From Pseudomonadota bacterium (lineage in GTDB: Bacteria > Pseudomonadota > Alphaproteobacteria > Rhizobiales > Phreatobacteraceae), in NCBI GenBank assembly GCA_020161695.1, contig JAIUOO010000009.1, positions 97,510 through 161,509 of the forward strand: a stretch of 64,000 nucleotides of DNA, in the 5' to 3' direction. This document shows, one piece after another, positions 1 through 8,405 of the stretch. The notes beneath the pieces are model-generated. The model searched no databases, was not told the DNA's origin, and saw nothing but the letters and a program-made list of their open reading frames with translations. How positions within the stretch are numbered: the stretch's first letter is position 1; each line of letters starts with the position of its first letter. Position numbers and translations under genes: made by a program.

Positions 1-756
1 GCAGGTGAAGACCCAGCCGCCGCCCGGCATCGGCCGGCGGCAGACGGACAGGCGGCGCGTGCCCGTGAGTTCGAGAACTCCCGTGAACTCCGTGCCCGTG
101 ACCCTCCAGGCTCGTGCATCGGCGATGAGCTGTTCCAGCGTCTGGCCCGAATAGAAGCCACGCTCCAGCGCATGGGCGAAGACATCGATGAGGTGGATTC
201 CGGGACGGATGATGGCCGGGTCGTAACCGAACAGGCTCATGTACTGCGCATTGCAGATGATCAGCCGCTCGTCGTCGTCGAACATGGCGAGGCCGTGGCT
301 CATGTTGTCGAGCGCCTGCCCGAACCGGCCCGCCTGCGCCCGCAACTCGGCCTCAAGCCGGTACTGCGAGGTGATGTCCTGATGGGTCGCGACCCAGCCG
401 CCGTCACCCGTGGGCCGGTAGCTGATCGAGATCACCCGGCCGTCGCGGAAGCGCTCGTAGCGCACGAAGGGCTCGCCCCGCGCGATCAAGGTCCGCCGGC
501 CCCGCCACGCCTCGTCGAGGGTCATGCCGTCGAGCCGGTCCATGGCGGCGCTGTAGCGCAGCAGATCCAGCATCGTGACGCCGGGCCGGACCATCTCCTC
601 CGGCATGTCGAACAGGTCGCGCATCCGGCGATTCGACAGGCGGATGACCAGCTGTGAATCGAACACGCACAGCCCATGCTCGACGGCATCAAGCGCTATC
701 GCCTGCAGCGCGGCCTGCGGCGTTTCATCCGTCCCCTCAAGGCCGTCGCCGCCCAC
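1..756 (-). CDS. PAS-domain sensor protein (5-prime part, runs off the window)
   Basis: The reading frame enters at about 756 and is still open at base 1, so only the N-terminal part is seen. It holds two PAS folds of the PAS_7 kind. The first starts near the EHGLCVFDSQ stretch and ends in GDGGWVATHQDITSQY; the second begins at DNMSHGLAMFDDDERLIICN and is closing with PMPGGGWVFTC at the edge. In relatives such tandem PAS_7 modules precede a GGDEF/EAL or histidine kinase output domain, which lies outside the window, so the output is unknown. The start is uncertain: GTG at 756 or TTG at 786, neither with a strong ribosome site. It is divergent from the B12 operon. Confidence 0.75.
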   Translation of the reverse strand, partial: MGGDGLEGTDETPQAALQAIALDAVEHGLCVFDSQLVIRLSNRRMRDLFDMPEEMVRPGVTMLDLLRYSAAMDRLDGMTLDEAWRGRRTLIARGEPFVRYERFRDGRVISISYRPTGDGGWVATHQDITSQYRLEAELRAQAGRFGQALDNMSHGLAMFDDDERLIICNAQYMSLFGYDPAIIRPGIHLIDVFAHALERGFYSGQTLEQLIADARAWRVTGTEFTGVLELTGTRRLSVCRRPMPGGGWVFTC

Positions 757-916
757 CCGCAGCGCCGTAGTTCTTCTCTCAGCCAATGCGAAACCGCCGA
801 AATGCCGACGCCGACGGCACAGATTACCGGCGATAGCAACAACGCATGGTTAATGCCGGTAGCACGACCTGTCCGCCCGCAGCCGACGGCAGGTGCGAGC
901 CACCCCACTTGCGGTA

Positions 917-935
917 TATGTAATAGTATTACATA
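917..935. promoter_or_regulatory. Perfect 9-1-9 palindrome, Fur-superfamily-type operator candidate
   Basis: TATGTAATA, one base, then TATTACATA: a perfect inverted repeat in the AT-rich part of the 465-base gene-free stretch 757-1221, about 40 bases before the cobalamin riboswitch. The inner part has the 7-1-7 layout (TGTAATA-n-TATTACA) typical of Fur, Zur and related metal regulators and is closest in pattern to Zur boxes. It could govern the B12 operon, the divergent PAS gene, or both. The protein that binds is inferred from the layout only. The rest of 757-1221 holds the riboswitch and no convincing gene. Confidence 0.5.
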
Positions 936-971
936 ACACGTTCGGCGGGTTTGCGGTGGCGCGTGATTCCT

Positions 972-1180
972 GCTTTGGTGCCTTCATCTTCGGTGCTCCC
1001 GTCAATGGGAGTGAAACGGGAATGCGGTGCGCGCCTTCGGGCGCAATGCCGCGGCTGCCCCCGCAACTGTAAGCGGCGAGCGCTCCTCGAACGAACCACT
1101 GGCAACGGACCCAAGGTCCATGGTCGGGAAGGATCGGGAGAGCGCGTCGACCCGCGAGCCAGGAGACCGGCCGGAGATCG
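972..1180 (+). promoter_or_regulatory. Cobalamin riboswitch (AdoCbl aptamer)
   Basis: The conserved blocks appear in order: GGTGCC near 977, the GTGAAACGGGAA block at 1011-1022, a GCCCCCGCAACTGTAAGCGG block around 1046-1066, the CCACTGG element near 1096, and the B12 box GAGCCAGGAGACCGGCC at 1156-1172. No U-run terminator follows. CCGGCC at 1167-1172 can pair with GGCCGG at 1203-1208, just ahead of the ribosome site AAGGAG at 1209-1214, so control is more likely on translation initiation. The downstream genes are B12 uptake genes, which fits repression by cobalamin. Confidence 0.95.
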
Positions 1181-1221
1181 AGTGAACCCCAAGCCGGCGG
1201 TGGGCCGGAAGGAGCTTATCG

Positions 1222-3390
1222 ATGCCTCGTCTCCCGATGCCGGGCCGCGTGCCCGCGCTCGTCTCCCTTCTGTCTGCCGCCGTCGCCAGTCCCCTGGCGG
1301 CACAACCTGCGGCGGCGCCTCCGACCCTGCTCGACGAGATCGTCGTGACCTCAACCGGACGGCCCGAGCCACGCAGCCGGATCACTGGCACGGTGCAGGT
1401 CATCGAGGGCGAGCGGATCGCCCGTTCGCAGGCCCGCTCCGTCACCGACCTGCTGGCCGAGAATGCCGTCGGCTTCTTCTCCGAATGGACCCCCGGGCAG
1501 ACCTCGATCAACATCCGCGGCGGCTCGTCGGACGGCCAGGGCAAGGACTTCCGCAGCCAGGTTCTGGTGCTGATCAACGGTCGCCGCGCCGGCACCGCCA
1601 ACATCTCGAAACTCTCGCCCGCCGACGTGGACCGCATCGAGGTGATCCGCGGCCCCGCCTCGGTGATCTACGGCTCCGGCGCGATGGGCGGCGTCATCAA
1701 CATCATCCTGAAGAACGGCCGCAACACGCAGGGTAATTTCGCCGAACTGTCAGGCGGCTCGTGGGGGCTTCTGTCGGGGCGCGGCTACATGGCGGGGCAG
1801 CAGGGCGGCAGCGACTTCTATATCGGCCTGTCCGGCGCTCGGCGCGACAGCTACTCGTCCGGCGCCGGCGGCGGCCTGATGGGCAATACCCAGTACCAGC
1901 GCCTTGGGATCACCGGCGCGTTCGGGCACCAGATCAACGAGTTCAACCGGGTCGATGTCACGGTGCGTTCGGACGGCATCTACGATGCCGGCTTCCGTGG
2001 TTCGTCGTGGAGCACGTTCAATCGCGACCAGCGCACCAATACCTCGTTCGATTTCGTCTATTCCGGACGCACGCCGAGCGAGTTCGCGCGCTGGACCTCG
2101 CACAGCTACCTCGTCGAGGATCAGGACATCTTCCGCTGGGCCTCGCGGTCCGGCGGCACGCGGCTCGACATCAACCGCCGCCACCTCTCCATCATGGGCA
2201 CGAAGTTCGAGCCGATCTTCAACCTGCTGCCCGGCAACGAGCTCCTGCTTGGCATCAATCTGGAGCGGAGCTGGCTGCGCTCGGCGCGCTACCGCGAGGC
2301 GATCAGTCCGCCCTACACCATGCCGCAGGTGGCCCCGCAGGACGCCAACCAGACCGACTCGCTGATGGCCTTCTATGCCGAGAACAGCCAGCGGCTGTTC
2401 GACGACCGCGTCGTACTGCGCGCCGGCCTGCGCCATACCCGCGGCTCGACCAGCTTCGACCCGACGCCGAACCTTGCCAACCAGTCGACGGGATCGCGGC
2501 CCTACAGCGCAACCACCTATACGGTGGGCGGCACGTTCCGCGCGACGGAGAACCTCTCGTTCCGCTCGGGCGTCGCCACCGGCTTCCGCGCGCCGACGGC
2601 GACGGAGCTTGCCGGCGACTACACCGTGCTGGCGGGCGGCCAGATCTTCGGCAATCCGAGCCTCAGGCCCGAGACCAGCCGCCAGTACGAGGTCGGCACC
2701 ACCTTCTCGTGGAACGGACTCAGCATCGACGCAGCCCTGTTCCAGAACACGATCTCGCACCGGATCATCTCGCGGCGCCGGGCCGGGCCGCTGAACATCT
2801 CGGACTACGTCAACAATCCCGGTGACATCGTCATCCGCGGCGTCGAGGTTCAGGCGAGCCTCGACGTGCTGCGCGCCGTCACCGCCCAGCCGAACGGCTG
2901 GCACTGGTCGCTCTTCGCCAATGGCGGCTACAATTTCGACATGCGCGATTTCGGTGCGGCTCCCACCGCCAATTCCCGCCAGGTGCAGCGGGCCTACAAG
3001 TATCAGGTCGCCCTCGGCACGCGGTTTGGCCAGCGCACCGGCGTCGCCATGCCGTGGAGCTTCTCGGTGACCGGCATCCTGCGCGGACCCATCTGGTACG
3101 ACACGGAGGAGACGCTTGTGGTGGGCGCGGAGCCTTCGACCAGCTTCATCCACCAGAAGCCGGCCTTCTGGACCTGGAACGCGCGGCTCGAGGCTGAACT
3201 GCGCCCCGGCCTCACCGGCTTCGTGGCGATGAACAACATGTTCAACGTCAATCAGCACGCGCTGTTCATCGCGCTGGACCGGTCGCCGTTCATCGGCAGC
3301 CCGGCAGTGTCCAACACCAACGGCATCGGCAATCCCGGCAATTCGATGCCGGGCCGCGAGATCGTCGCCGGCCTGCAGGCGCGGTTCTGA
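1222..3390 (+). CDS. btuB: TonB-dependent outer membrane receptor, BtuB-like
   Basis: A 722-residue outer membrane receptor. A signal peptide ends near LAAQPA, followed by a TonB-box-like DEIVVTS at about residues 38-44. A plug domain follows (NIRGGSSDGQ, VLINGRR, EVIRGPASVIYGSGAMGGVINI), then a long beta-barrel ending in phenylalanine, as outer membrane proteins do. The cobalamin riboswitch immediately upstream and the BtuFCD-type genes downstream point to corrinoid as the ligand and not a siderophore. The start has an AAGGAG site 7 bases upstream. The next gene begins 2 bases after the stop. The family is certain; the ligand is inferred from the riboswitch and neighbours. Confidence 0.93.
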   Translation: MPRLPMPGRVPALVSLLSAAVASPLAAQPAAAPPTLLDEIVVTSTGRPEPRSRITGTVQVIEGERIARSQARSVTDLLAENAVGFFSEWTPGQTSINIRGGSSDGQGKDFRSQVLVLINGRRAGTANISKLSPADVDRIEVIRGPASVIYGSGAMGGVINIILKNGRNTQGNFAELSGGSWGLLSGRGYMAGQQGGSDFYIGLSGARRDSYSSGAGGGLMGNTQYQRLGITGAFGHQINEFNRVDVTVRSDGIYDAGFRGSSWSTFNRDQRTNTSFDFVYSGRTPSEFARWTSHSYLVEDQDIFRWASRSGGTRLDINRRHLSIMGTKFEPIFNLLPGNELLLGINLERSWLRSARYREAISPPYTMPQVAPQDANQTDSLMAFYAENSQRLFDDRVVLRAGLRHTRGSTSFDPTPNLANQSTGSRPYSATTYTVGGTFRATENLSFRSGVATGFRAPTATELAGDYTVLAGGQIFGNPSLRPETSRQYEVGTTFSWNGLSIDAALFQNTISHRIISRRRAGPLNISDYVNNPGDIVIRGVEVQASLDVLRAVTAQPNGWHWSLFANGGYNFDMRDFGAAPTANSRQVQRAYKYQVALGTRFGQRTGVAMPWSFSVTGILRGPIWYDTEETLVVGAEPSTSFIHQKPAFWTWNARLEAELRPGLTGFVAMNNMFNVNQHALFIALDRSPFIGSPAVSNTNGIGNPGNSMPGREIVAGLQARF

Positions 3391-3392
3391 CG

Positions 3393-4274
3393 ATGCGCCT
3401 CATCGCCGCGGCCGCCCTCACGATCGCGCTTGCGGCCCCGGCCGCAGGCGAGGCCGTGACGGTGGCCGACGCTCTGGGGCGGCAGGTGACGCTTCAGCGC
3501 CCGCCGCAGAGGCTCGTGACGATCTTCGCCTCCAACACGGAGCTGGTCGCTTCCGTGGGCCTTGCCGACCGCATCGTCGGGATCGAGAGCTTCACGCGCT
3601 TTCCGCCAGAGGTGGTGGGCCGTCCGCAGGTCGGCGGACGGCTCGGCTTCTCGGTGGACCGCGTGGTGCGCCAGCGGCCGGACCTCGTCATCGTGACGCC
3701 GGCGCGGCAGGCTGTGCACCAGCTCGTCGATCCCATGGAGCGGCTGGGCATCCCCATCCTCGTCGTCACCCACCGCAGCGTGGACGAGGTCTTCGCCAAT
3801 ATCCGCCTGGTCGCGAAGGCGGCCGGCGTGGAGGCACGCGGCGAGGCAGTGACCCACGCGCTTCAGTCCCGCCTCGATGCGGTCGCGCGCCGCCTGGCCG
3901 GGCGCGGGCGGCCGCGCGTGATCATGATCACCGGGCGGGTCGCGACGGGGCTGATGCTGATCGCGAGGCCCGGCAGCTATACGGCGGACGCCATGGTCGC
4001 GGCGGGCGCGCGGCTCGCCTTCGACCAGCCGCAGATGCTGCCGCAGGTCTCGCCGGAGGCGATCCTGCGCTCCGACCCCGACATCGTGCTGTTCGCCGGC
4101 TCCGAAGCCGACCGGCGCGAACTGTTCGCCCGTCCAGGCTGGCAGCACCTGCGCGCGCTGCGCGAGAACCGGGTGCTGACCGTCTCCCGTGCCGAGTTCC
4201 TCATTCCCGGCCCGCGCGTCGTCGATGGCATCGAGAAGCTCGCGGCCGTGCTTCATCCGGACGCGCCGCGATGA
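3393..4274 (+). CDS. btuF: Periplasmic cobalamin-binding protein, BtuF-like
   Basis: A 293-residue binding protein of the FecB/BtuF (TroA-like) cluster. It has a signal peptide (cleavage near AAPAAG-EAV), then the typical VTVADALGRQVTLQRPPQRLV opening strand, the SVGLADRIVG segment and the RPDLVIV segment. Only a short linker helix separates the lobes, as expected of class III binding proteins. It would carry the corrinoid from the outer membrane receptor to the inner membrane permease. It lies between receptor and permease, 2 bases after the former, and its stop overlaps the permease start by 4 bases (ATGA), which supports translational coupling. A heme or siderophore ligand is excluded only by context. 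Confidence 0.88.
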   Translation: MRLIAAAALTIALAAPAAGEAVTVADALGRQVTLQRPPQRLVTIFASNTELVASVGLADRIVGIESFTRFPPEVVGRPQVGGRLGFSVDRVVRQRPDLVIVTPARQAVHQLVDPMERLGIPILVVTHRSVDEVFANIRLVAKAAGVEARGEAVTHALQSRLDAVARRLAGRGRPRVIMITGRVATGLMLIARPGSYTADAMVAAGARLAFDQPQMLPQVSPEAILRSDPDIVLFAGSEADRRELFARPGWQHLRALRENRVLTVSRAEFLIPGPRVVDGIEKLAAVLHPDAPR

Positions 4275-5254
4275 TCCGTGTCTGGGCGACACTCGCGGCG
4301 CTGCTGGTTGCCGCCATCCTTCTCGGGCTCGCCGCCGGCCACGACTGGGCCGGCCCGGCCGAGATTGTTCGCGCGCTCAGCGGCGACCCGTCCCTCGACA
4401 GCCGGCTGATCGCCGACTGGCGGCTGCCGCGCGTGCTCGCCGCGGCCGGCGTCGGCGCGCTGCTCGGTCTCGGCGGCTGCCTGTTCCAGGGCCTGTTCCG
4501 CAATCCGCTGGCCGAGCCCTACCTGCTCGGCTCGGCAGGAGGTGCCGCCATCGGCGCGACGGTTGCGCTGCTCGTGCCGCTCGGCGTTCCGCAGCACTGG
4601 CTGCTGCCGGTTCTCGCCTTTCTCGGCGCCTGGGGCGCGACATTGCTGGTGCTTGGCGTCTCACGCGTCGCGGGCGCGGTAGACGCGGCGGGCCTGCTGC
4701 TCGCCGGAGTCGCCATCGCAGCCGTGCTCGGCGCCTTGCGTTCGTTCCTGATGCTGGCTCTGTCCGACGAGACGGTGAGCCTTCAGGTGGTGCTGAGCTG
4801 GACGCTCGGCGGCATTCAGACGCCGGGCTGGAGCGGGCTCGCGCTGCTCGCCGCCCTCACCCTCGCATGTTTCCTGCTGGCGCAGCGAACGGCCCGTGGG
4901 CTCGACCTTCTAGGCCTCGGCGAGGCCATGGCCCACGGCTTCGGCCTCGACGTGAAGCGCTTCGTGGCGCTCGCCGTGCTGGTCGGCGCTGCCGTCGTGG
5001 CAGTTGCGGTGTCCTTCGGCGGGCTCGTCGCCTTCGTCGGCCTCGCCGCCCCCCATATTGCCCGCTGGCTGGTTGGACCGCGCCACGGGCCGCTGATCCC
5101 GGCATCTGGCCTCGTCGGCGCCATCGTGGTGGTGCTGGCGGACGCCATCGCGCGCTCGGCCCTGCCGCCTGCCGAAGTGCCGCTCGGCCTCATCACTGCC
5201 GTCGCGGGCGGGCCGTTCTTCCTGATCCTCCTTGCACGGAGGCTGAGGTCATGA
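4271..5254 (+). CDS. btuC: ABC importer permease, BtuC/FecCD family
   Basis: A 327-residue multi-spanning permease of the FecCD family. Diagnostic stretches are DWRLPRVLAAAGVGALLGLGG near residue 45, FQGLFRNPLAEPYLLGSAGGA, and the FGGLVAFVGLAAPHIARWLVG motif of the cytoplasmic coupling region. About ten hydrophobic segments are present, as in BtuC. It would form the homodimeric channel for corrinoid. The gene overlaps both neighbours by 4 bases (ATGA junctions at 4271-4274 and 5251-5254), so the operon is tightly coupled. Confidence 0.9.
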   Translation: MIRVWATLAALLVAAILLGLAAGHDWAGPAEIVRALSGDPSLDSRLIADWRLPRVLAAAGVGALLGLGGCLFQGLFRNPLAEPYLLGSAGGAAIGATVALLVPLGVPQHWLLPVLAFLGAWGATLLVLGVSRVAGAVDAAGLLLAGVAIAAVLGALRSFLMLALSDETVSLQVVLSWTLGGIQTPGWSGLALLAALTLACFLLAQRTARGLDLLGLGEAMAHGFGLDVKRFVALAVLVGAAVVAVAVSFGGLVAFVGLAAPHIARWLVGPRHGPLIPASGLVGAIVVVLADAIARSALPPAEVPLGLITAVAGGPFFLILLARRLRS

Positions 5255-6006
5255 GCCGGATCGAGGCGACGGGGCTGACACTCCAGCGCGGCTCCAAGAC
5301 GGTTCTCGACGGCGTCGATTTCGCCGCCGGTCCGACAGGGGCCATCGCCGTGATCGGACCCAACGGCGCGGGCAAGTCGAGCCTCGCCAAGATCCTCGCC
5401 GGACTGATCGCCGACCATGCAGGCGCCGCGAGCATTGCCGGCCGCCCCCTCGCCTCGCTCACGGGTCCGGAGCGTACCGCGCTCATCGGCTATGTGCCGC
5501 AGAGCTTCCACCCGCACTGGGACATCACGCCGCGCATGCTCGTGCAGATGGGCGCGGAACGTGGCGCGAAGGCCGATGCCGCCGCGATCGCGGCTGTGCT
5601 CACCGCCCGCGAGATCGACCCGATCGCCGACCGCCGCTGGTCGGCGCTGTCGGGCGGCGAGCAGGCGCGCGCGCTGCTGGCCTCGGTCGAGGTGACCGAC
5701 CCGCCGATCCTCATCGCGGACGAACCCGGCGCGAGCCTCGACATCCGCCACCGTATCGACCTCGTGCGTGGCTTCGCCGAGCGCGGGCGCGAGCGTCTGG
5801 TGATCGTCGTGCTGCATGACATCGAACTCGCGACGACATGGTTCGAGCGGGTGGTGGTGATGGATCAGGGCCGCATCGCCGCCGACCTGCCGAGCGCAGA
5901 ACTCGCCGGCAGCGATGTGCTGCCCCGCGTGTTTCGCGTTCCCTTCGAGACCATCGTCGTGGACGGCGTCGCCATCGCGCGGCCGGCATCCGGGCGGCAC
6001 ACATGA
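5251..6006 (+). CDS. btuD: ABC importer ATP-binding subunit, BtuD-like
   Basis: A 251-residue ATPase: Walker A GPNGAGKSS, Q-loop region GYVPQSF, signature LSGGEQAR, Walker B ILIADEP and switch histidine VVLHD. It powers the BtuC-type permease. The start chosen at 5251 (MSRIEATG) overlaps the permease stop by 4 bases; the frame stays open further upstream but only as a shadow of the permease gene. The C-terminus ends in the ATGA junction with the flavin monooxygenase. HmuV and FecE are related alternatives, but the riboswitch favours B12. Confidence 0.9.
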   Translation: MSRIEATGLTLQRGSKTVLDGVDFAAGPTGAIAVIGPNGAGKSSLAKILAGLIADHAGAASIAGRPLASLTGPERTALIGYVPQSFHPHWDITPRMLVQMGAERGAKADAAAIAAVLTAREIDPIADRRWSALSGGEQARALLASVEVTDPPILIADEPGASLDIRHRIDLVRGFAERGRERLVIVVLHDIELATTWFERVVVMDQGRIAADLPSAELAGSDVLPRVFRVPFETIVVDGVAIARPASGRHT

Positions 6007-7037
6007 GCGCGCCCGTCCGCATCGACCTTGCCGGCTGGACACGCGAGGCGACCTTCGGCGACCACCGCGCGTTCCTGTCGATCTTCGAGGAAGCCGACCG
6101 CCTCGGCTTCGACGGCGTCTGGTTCAACGAGTTCCATTTCATGGACCCACCGATCCCCTATCCCTCCACGCACCTGCTGGCCGCCGCGATCTTCGCGCGC
6201 ACGGAAAGGCTGCGGGTGGGCTCCTCGGTACTGGTCCTGCCGATCCACCATCCGCTGATGCTCGCGGAGGAAATCGCCCAGCTCGATCTGCAAAGCGGCG
6301 GGCGGCTCGATATCGGCGTCGGGCGCGGCACCTCGGCGGACACCTTCGCCTCGCTCGGCATCCCGCATGCCGAGGCGCGGCTGCGGTTCGAGGCCTCGCT
6401 GCGCATCATCCGCGCGGTGCTCACAAATGGCCGGGCGACGTCCGCCGATGGGCCCTGGCGGTTCCCCGAGACGGTGGTCGGGCCGGCGCCGGCGCAGCGA
6501 CCGCATCCCCCGATCTACGTCGCGGGTTCGACCGCCGAGACGCTCGACTTCGCGCTCTCGGAAGACTTGCCGCTGCTGCTCAGCCTCGAGCCGCCGGAAG
6601 GCCGGCAGCTCGCCATTTACAGGTCGCTGCTGGAACGGAGCGGCAGGCGCAGCGCGCTCGGCCGCTCGACGCTGGCGCGCTACGTCAATGTCGCGCCCAG
6701 CGCGGCGGTGGCGGAAGCCGCGCTCGACAGCCTGCTCGACGCGCTGCACGTGCGCCGCCTGCATTTCGCGGCCCTGCGCGGCGAGACACCGGAGAACGTG
6801 AAGCGGCCCGACCGCGAGACCGTGCTGCTGGACCAGTTCGTCCATGGCACGCCCGAGGACTGCGTCGCGCAGATCCGGCGGCTGGCGGATGGCACGGGCA
6901 TCCGGCACCTGCGCTGCATCTTCAACGGCAACGGCGTGCTGTCGAACGAGGCGGCGCTCGCCGCGATGCGCCTGTTCGCACGGGAGGCGCTGCCAGCATT
7001 GAAAGGCCATCCGCCGCTTCGGGCGGTGGGGGATTAG
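6003..7037 (+). CDS. LLM-class flavin-dependent monooxygenase in the B12 operon
   Basis: A 344-residue bacterial-luciferase-like (LLM class) oxidoreductase. The TIM-barrel opening FEEADRLGFDGVWFNEFHF, the FARTERLRVGSSVLVLPIHHP strand and the SGGRLDIGVGRGTS motif are family hallmarks. Such enzymes use reduced FMN (or F420) to oxygenate a small substrate. Its start overlaps btuD by 4 bases, so it belongs to the riboswitch-controlled operon. It is not RutA-like in sequence. A role in handling the imported corrinoid (for example its lower ligand) is possible but is inference only. Its stop overlaps the convergent amidohydrolase gene by 4 bases. Confidence 0.88.
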   Translation: MSAPVRIDLAGWTREATFGDHRAFLSIFEEADRLGFDGVWFNEFHFMDPPIPYPSTHLLAAAIFARTERLRVGSSVLVLPIHHPLMLAEEIAQLDLQSGGRLDIGVGRGTSADTFASLGIPHAEARLRFEASLRIIRAVLTNGRATSADGPWRFPETVVGPAPAQRPHPPIYVAGSTAETLDFALSEDLPLLLSLEPPEGRQLAIYRSLLERSGRRSALGRSTLARYVNVAPSAAVAEAALDSLLDALHVRRLHFAALRGETPENVKRPDRETVLLDQFVHGTPEDCVAQIRRLADGTGIRHLRCIFNGNGVLSNEAALAAMRLFAREALPALKGHPPLRAVGD

Positions 7038-8401
7038 GCCCCGAAGGAACGCGCCAGCGGCCAGCCCGCTTCGGATGCGAGGCGCGCCGCAGAGTCGGCG
7101 AGACGCTCGCCGAGAAGGCGGCGCCTGCCCTCGTCGAACAGCAGCCGCCCGTCGCGCTTCCTGATCTCGCCGCCGACCATCACCGTGTCGACATTGCCGG
7201 CGTTGGCCTGCTCGACGATGGAGAAGACGGGATCGTGGACCGGGAACAGGTTGAGGTCGCCTGCGCGCAGCAGGACGATATCGGCCTTGAGGCCTGGCGC
7301 GAGGCGGCCGATGGATTTTTCCATCCTCAACGCCTTTGCGCCTGCCGTCGTCGCCCAGCCAAGCGCCGTGCGCGAGGGGATCATGGCGTCGAGGCGTTTG
7401 GCGCGCAGGCCCTCGTTGCGGGCGAAGAGCAGCGCCGTCTGCATCTCCCGCCAGAGGTCGCCCGCCACCATCGCCTCGACATCGACGCCGATGGAAGGCT
7501 GGTGACCGCGATCCATGACCTTCCGCAGGACCGAGTCGGTTGGATAGTCGTGGAACTCGTTGGTCGTCGTCGCGGTGATCGTGCAGCCGGCATCGAGAAG
7601 GCGATGAACCTCGTCCGTCGTCAGATGGTTGCAGTGGACGAGATTATGATCCGGCCCGAGCAGTCCCATCGCAGCAAGCCGGTCGTAGCCGTCCGGGGTG
7701 ACCGCGTTGGCGTGACTGCGGGTGACGTGCGAGGAGGCGATCAGTCCGAGGTCACGGGCGAGCCGGACGTTGTGGAGCGATGCCTCCCAGTCCGCCCAGT
7801 GCGGCCCGGCAATGCCGAGCGCCAGTGTGACGAGGCCGGGTGTCGCGAAGCGGCTCTTCATCAGCGCCTCGACCCGCTCGCGCGGATGCAGGCGGCGCGA
7901 CGGCATGGCGCCGGGCACGGCCGGTTCGCGCAGGCCATCGCCATGGATGAAGACCGCGCGGATGCCGGCATCGACGAGAGCATCGACCGAGCGCTCCGCC
8001 TGTTCGAGCGAACGCAGGTTGTGCGAGTAGTCCGCGAGCGTGGTGACGCCCTGGTCGAGCTGGTTCAGAGCGCCGAACAGCGTGCCGAGATAATTGTCCT
8101 CCGACCCGAACCGGACGGCGGCATTGCCGTAGAAATTGCGGAAATAGTCCGGACCCAGCCATTCCGAACCGACGGCGCGGAAGCCGGCCTGGAACGTGTG
8201 CAGGTGCATGTTGATCAGGCCCGGCATGACGATCATGCCGGAGGCGTCGATCATCTCGTCATGCGGCAGGTCGAGCCGCTGGCCCACCGCCTCCACGGCA
8301 TCACCGGCGACGAGAATATCGGCGCCCTTCAGCGTGCCGAGCCCGTCGTCCATGGTGACGAGCCAGCCGCAGCGGATCAGCGTGCGCTTCCCCGTCGCCA
8401 T
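7034..8401 (-). CDS. Amidohydrolase, TRZ/ATZ (cytosine deaminase-like) family, copy 3 of 3
   Basis: A 455-residue metal-dependent hydrolase of the COG0402 group (chlorohydrolases, 8-oxoguanine and hydroxyatrazine deaminases). Metal ligands are visible: HLHTFQ after MPGLIN, a later histidine in NLVHCNHLTTDE, and the aspartate of SIGVDVEAM. The ATG at 8401 has a GGGAGA site 8 bases ahead; an in-frame ATG at 8416 would overlap the upstream gene. It is the last gene of a six-gene operon with an ABC importer and is clearly paralogous to the two genes before it. It probably removes amino or amide groups from an imported N-heterocycle; the substrate is unknown. Confidence 0.87.
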   Translation of the reverse strand: MATGKRTLIRCGWLVTMDDGLGTLKGADILVAGDAVEAVGQRLDLPHDEMIDASGMIVMPGLINMHLHTFQAGFRAVGSEWLGPDYFRNFYGNAAVRFGSEDNYLGTLFGALNQLDQGVTTLADYSHNLRSLEQAERSVDALVDAGIRAVFIHGDGLREPAVPGAMPSRRLHPRERVEALMKSRFATPGLVTLALGIAGPHWADWEASLHNVRLARDLGLIASSHVTRSHANAVTPDGYDRLAAMGLLGPDHNLVHCNHLTTDEVHRLLDAGCTITATTTNEFHDYPTDSVLRKVMDRGHQPSIGVDVEAMVAGDLWREMQTALLFARNEGLRAKRLDAMIPSRTALGWATTAGAKALRMEKSIGRLAPGLKADIVLLRAGDLNLFPVHDPVFSIVEQANAGNVDTVMVGGEIRKRDGRLLFDEGRRRLLGERLADSAARLASEAGWPLARSFGA

Positions 8402-8405
8402 GGCA

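Noticed and set aside
1750..3258. 502-residue antisense frame over the TonB receptor
   Set aside because: Composition is that of a reverse shadow, with no recognisable domain.
4189..5250. Upstream extension of the btuD frame
   Set aside because: The extra 354 residues overlap the permease in another frame and are arginine-rich noise; the ATGA overlap at 5251 marks the real start.
6003..7037. LLM gene as the missing RutA
   Set aside because: Its length and family stretches fit the general LLM class; RutA-specific segments are not seen, and it is under B12 control away from the Rut-like operon.
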